64,000 nt of DNA from positions 1-64,000 of the forward strand of contig JAFQUP010000075.1 in assembly GCA_017408405.1 (NCBI GenBank). Reading direction: 5' to 3'. This DNA comes from Thermoguttaceae bacterium (GTDB taxonomy: Bacteria > Planctomycetota > Planctomycetia > Pirellulales > Thermoguttaceae). The translations under genes were made by a program, and so were the position numbers. The notes below the pieces were generated by a model. The model ran no database searches, had not been told where the DNA came from, and worked only from the letters and a program-made list of their open reading frames with translations. Numbering within the stretch: position 1 is the first letter of the stretch; the number at the start of each line of letters is the position of its first letter. Shown here piece after piece: positions 61,891 to 64,000 of the stretch.

Positions 61891-62032
61891 TTTTGTCCTT
61901 TTACTGTTAAGAGGTGGAAGTCATTTTTACTGATTATAGACGAAAAGAATATTTTCTTCCAGCGTGAAAATGCCCTTTTTTGTTTTTTTCACTAAAAAAA
62001 CAAAAATTTTTCGTTTTTCAGTTAAAGAAATC

Positions 62033-62061
62033 TTGATTTTTCCAACGCGAATGCATATAAT
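62033..62061 (+). promoter_or_regulatory. Promoter of the dnaA-like gene
   Basis: TTGATT, a 17-base spacer, then TATAAT. The transcript start near 62068 lies downstream of all earlier in-frame starts, which supports translation from the ATG at 62123. Confidence 0.75.
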
Positions 62062-62122
62062 TGGAAAAATAAGGGATTTTCTCCAAATCGTATTCCAAGA
62101 CACACATTCCCCAGGGCCGGTC

Positions 62123-63529
62123 ATGTCGTCGATCATTTCCATTCCATTTCAGCAGAAGCTCCAACATTCCAGCCAATTTGGTCCCTCTGCCTCAAAAGAC
62201 GATTCCTCCGAACTGGAACTCCAACCGCATCCTTTTTTAGCCGGTCCTGAAAATTACGTGGTCTGTTCAGCAGTCTACGACATCATCCAGGAAACCCCCA
62301 ATCCTTTTCTCATCATATTCTGCGCCCCTTCCGGAAGCGGCAAAACCCATCTTTCAGAAGGCCTTCTTCTTTCGTGGTTCGCCAGGCACCCCAACGGACC
62401 GGGACTCTGTATTCCGGCACTTGAATTTGCCCGGGAATGGGCCAACGCGCAAAGAACCCGAACTCCGCACGAATTCTTTGAGAAATACCAGATACTGGAA
62501 TTTGTTATTCTTGAAGATATTCAGGAAATTTCCACCCACCCGGCTACTCAGGATCAGCTTGTTCGCCTGCTCGACATATGGAACCGCAATCAAACCCGGG
62601 TACTCCTGACCGGCAATCAGCCCTTTAGCCTGCTTCCCCTGAACGAAAAACTCATTTCCCGACTTCGCCAGGGCGTAACGATTCCGATTCAGCTCCCTTC
62701 AACGGAAGTTCGCGGCGGAATCCTTGCCCTTCCTGAACATTCGCAGAATATCTCTATTCCGCAAACGGTTCTGGAAGAATTCGTAGAGCAGTCTGATCAA
62801 CAGGAACTCACCGTTGGTGAAATGCTTCAGCGTTTTCAAAAGCTGGTCTGGTCCCGAAAAATTGCTCCGGAGCAGGGTAAAACTGGCATCATTCCGCCGC
62901 AGACTCAAAACAATTTACTGACCGATTCGGCGGAAGATACCCAAATCACGATTGCCCAAATCGCGAAATTGGCCGCTAAATTCTATAAAATCCGGCTTTC
63001 CGACCTGCGAAGTAAATCCAGAAAAATGACTCTCGTTACGGTTCGGGACATCATTTACTTCATGGCACGCCGCATGACAAACGCTACTCTGGATGAAATC
63101 GGACTCTATTTCAACGGACGTGACCACACGACTATCCTTCACGGATGCGCGCAGGCTGAAATTCTCATTCGCACGAACGATGAAGTGAAACGCTGCGTCG
63201 ATTACCTCCACTCGGAATTGCGTCTGCTCCAAAAACAGGCTCGTTACCAGCAGCCCGCCAGCACCTCCAATCCATTTCCGCCCCGGAATCAGGAGAATGA
63301 AACTCTTTCCCCAGAAACTTCCGGCAGTCTCAAAGGCACAAGAAAATACTCACGCCCAAAGAGTTCCGTGAATGAAACCGGCTCTGAGTCATGGAACAAC
63401 GCGGAATCATTGGAGTCAATTGAAACGCCCGCTCAAAATTCTCTCTCATCTTCCACCTTGTCCCCAGCCATAAAAAAGGCCGGCTCCAAACGAACCAGCC
63501 AAGCCAAAAAACAAAAGAAAAAAGACTAA
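62123..63529 (+). CDS. dnaA: DnaA homologue lacking domain I
   Basis: A 468-residue replication initiator-like protein. It begins with about 45 variable residues. Then come an AAA+ domain with Walker A APSGSGKTHL (about residue 77), a Walker B in which ILEDIQE replaces the usual IDDIQF, sensor 1 LLTGNQP and a box VII Arg in LISRLRQG. The C-terminal DNA-binding domain (about 270-370) ends with IGLYFNGRDHTTILHG, matching the DnaA signature with its GRDHTT box-recognition motif. Domain I (helicase and DiaA contact) is absent. The last 100 residues are a Ser/Lys-rich tail. No oriC, dnaN or clustered DnaA boxes are seen. It may be the sole DnaA in reduced form, or a paralogue. Confidence 0.85.
   Translation: MSSIISIPFQQKLQHSSQFGPSASKDDSSELELQPHPFLAGPENYVVCSAVYDIIQETPNPFLIIFCAPSGSGKTHLSEGLLLSWFARHPNGPGLCIPALEFAREWANAQRTRTPHEFFEKYQILEFVILEDIQEISTHPATQDQLVRLLDIWNRNQTRVLLTGNQPFSLLPLNEKLISRLRQGVTIPIQLPSTEVRGGILALPEHSQNISIPQTVLEEFVEQSDQQELTVGEMLQRFQKLVWSRKIAPEQGKTGIIPPQTQNNLLTDSAEDTQITIAQIAKLAAKFYKIRLSDLRSKSRKMTLVTVRDIIYFMARRMTNATLDEIGLYFNGRDHTTILHGCAQAEILIRTNDEVKRCVDYLHSELRLLQKQARYQQPASTSNPFPPRNQENETLSPETSGSLKGTRKYSRPKSSVNETGSESWNNAESLESIETPAQNSLSSSTLSPAIKKAGSKRTSQAKKQKKKD
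63472..63505 (-). terminator. Terminator of apgM inside the dnaA 3' end
   Basis: On the minus strand, GGCU[U]GGCU pairs with AGCCGGCC (one bulge) and is followed by T6. It lies in the coding tail of the convergent dnaA gene; the two stops are only six bases apart. Confidence 0.6.
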
Positions 63530-63535
63530 TCCTTT

Positions 63536-64000
63536 TTACTCAATGTTTCCGTTAATGAAAAATTCCATCATGTCCGCCCCTTTCGGGAAACAGACCTGAC
63601 TCTTCGCGGCGGCAGCTTCTGAATAAACGCCGATTCCATTGGACTTTAACCCCGTCCCGGCCATAATCCAGGGCACATTGTCGTGCGTATGCGTCCGTAA
63701 ACGGCACGGAGTCGGATGATCCGGCGTAACCAAAATACGATATTCCCCATACTTCTTCAGCGCAGCATAGAGCGGTCCGACAATATGCTCATCAATCTGC
63801 TCCAGAGAATAGACCTTGGTCTCCGGCAAACCATCATGTCCCGCCTCGTCTGTCGCCTCAACATGAACACAGACCACATCGTATTTTTCAAGTGCCTTAA
63901 CCGCGGCTTCACCCTTTCCTCTGAAATTCGTATTGGCGAATCCGGTCGCGCCTTTTACCGGAATACAGTCCCAACCAAGAATAACCGCCAATCCGCGAAG
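63536..64000 (-). CDS. apgM: Archaeal-type phosphoglycerate mutase, C-terminal part
   Basis: The gene runs off the right edge; 154 C-terminal residues are visible. They contain GATGFANTNFRGKGEAA, the metal-site motif VHVEATDEAGHDGLPE, VTPDHPTPCRLRTHTHDNVP and a C-terminal ADMMEFFI. This matches the ApgM family of cofactor-independent mutases (alkaline phosphatase superfamily), distinct from the GpmI at 39183. The apparent start at 63991 is an internal TTG, and the frame stays open to 64000. It would interconvert 2- and 3-phosphoglycerate. In some bacteria related proteins act on phosphonates or phosphosugars, so the function is likely but not certain. Confidence 0.88.
   Translation of the reverse strand, partial: LRGLAVILGWDCIPVKGATGFANTNFRGKGEAAVKALEKYDVVCVHVEATDEAGHDGLPETKVYSLEQIDEHIVGPLYAALKKYGEYRILVTPDHPTPCRLRTHTHDNVPWIMAGTGLKSNGIGVYSEAAAAKSQVCFPKGADMMEFFINGNIE

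Overview
The window looks like a chromosomal segment of a Planctomycetota bacterium, probably Pirellulales-like and probably anaerobic or microaerophilic (inference). The lineage evidence is a set of proteins I associate with planctomycetes. They are a DUF6690-like secreted protein at the left edge, an HTH plus receiver regulator beginning MKVFTTGQVAKICKVAP, a three-gene SPFH operon ending in a metal P-type ATPase, a decayed PEP-CTERM protein, and several small conserved unknowns. The anaerobic inference rests on a desulfoferrodoxin/flavodiiron pair and a class 1B dihydroorotate dehydrogenase (PyrD and PyrK). I saw no rRNA, tRNA, CRISPR array, insertion sequence or prophage.

Left part (1-16 kb): a repeat-bearing secreted protein, pyrD, a small lipoprotein, thiL, an HtrA protease, truB, trpS and a PfkB kinase. 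These are followed by a P-loop ATPase / beta-domain / DUF3592 module, a free-standing RNA polymerase alpha-CTD-like protein, a PIG-L deacetylase and a THUMP-like methyltransferase. Middle part (16-36 kb): a large DUF11 surface protein, an M16 peptidase-hslV-hslU operon, a thioesterase, a tandem pair of paralogous secreted proteins, and kdsC followed by a 1077-residue OstA/LptA-like protein. Then come several acidic secreted unknowns and a striking cysteine/alanine/proline repeat protein.

Right part (36-64 kb): rpsL-rpsG with a structured spacer, an AT-rich GT-C-like membrane glycosyltransferase that looks inserted, gpmI, a four-ACT aspartokinase, and the SPFH/P-type ATPase operon. These are followed by pyrK, a membrane coiled-coil operon, the HTH-receiver protein, a PDZ protein, a PEP-CTERM pseudogene, dfx-fprA, metK with a pseudoknot-prone leader, an alkaline phosphatase, a DnaA homologue without domain I, and the 3' part of an archaeal-type phosphoglycerate mutase.

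How the genes work together: envelope biogenesis is prominent (KdsC and an OstA-like protein, HtrA, the SPFH complex, PDZ, DUF11 and Cys-rich secreted proteins). Protein quality control is represented by HslUV, HtrA and the M16 peptidase. Oxidative defence in an anaerobe is represented by superoxide reductase and flavodiiron protein. Most genes are flanked by clear intrinsic terminators, and many promoters have good -35/-10 boxes, often with a TGG or TGTGG extension before TATA. I highlight the SPFH/P-type ATPase module with a natural polyhistidine tail and a CPG metal motif, the Cys-rich repeat protein, the metK leader, the rpsL-rpsG spacer RNA and the domain-I-less DnaA.
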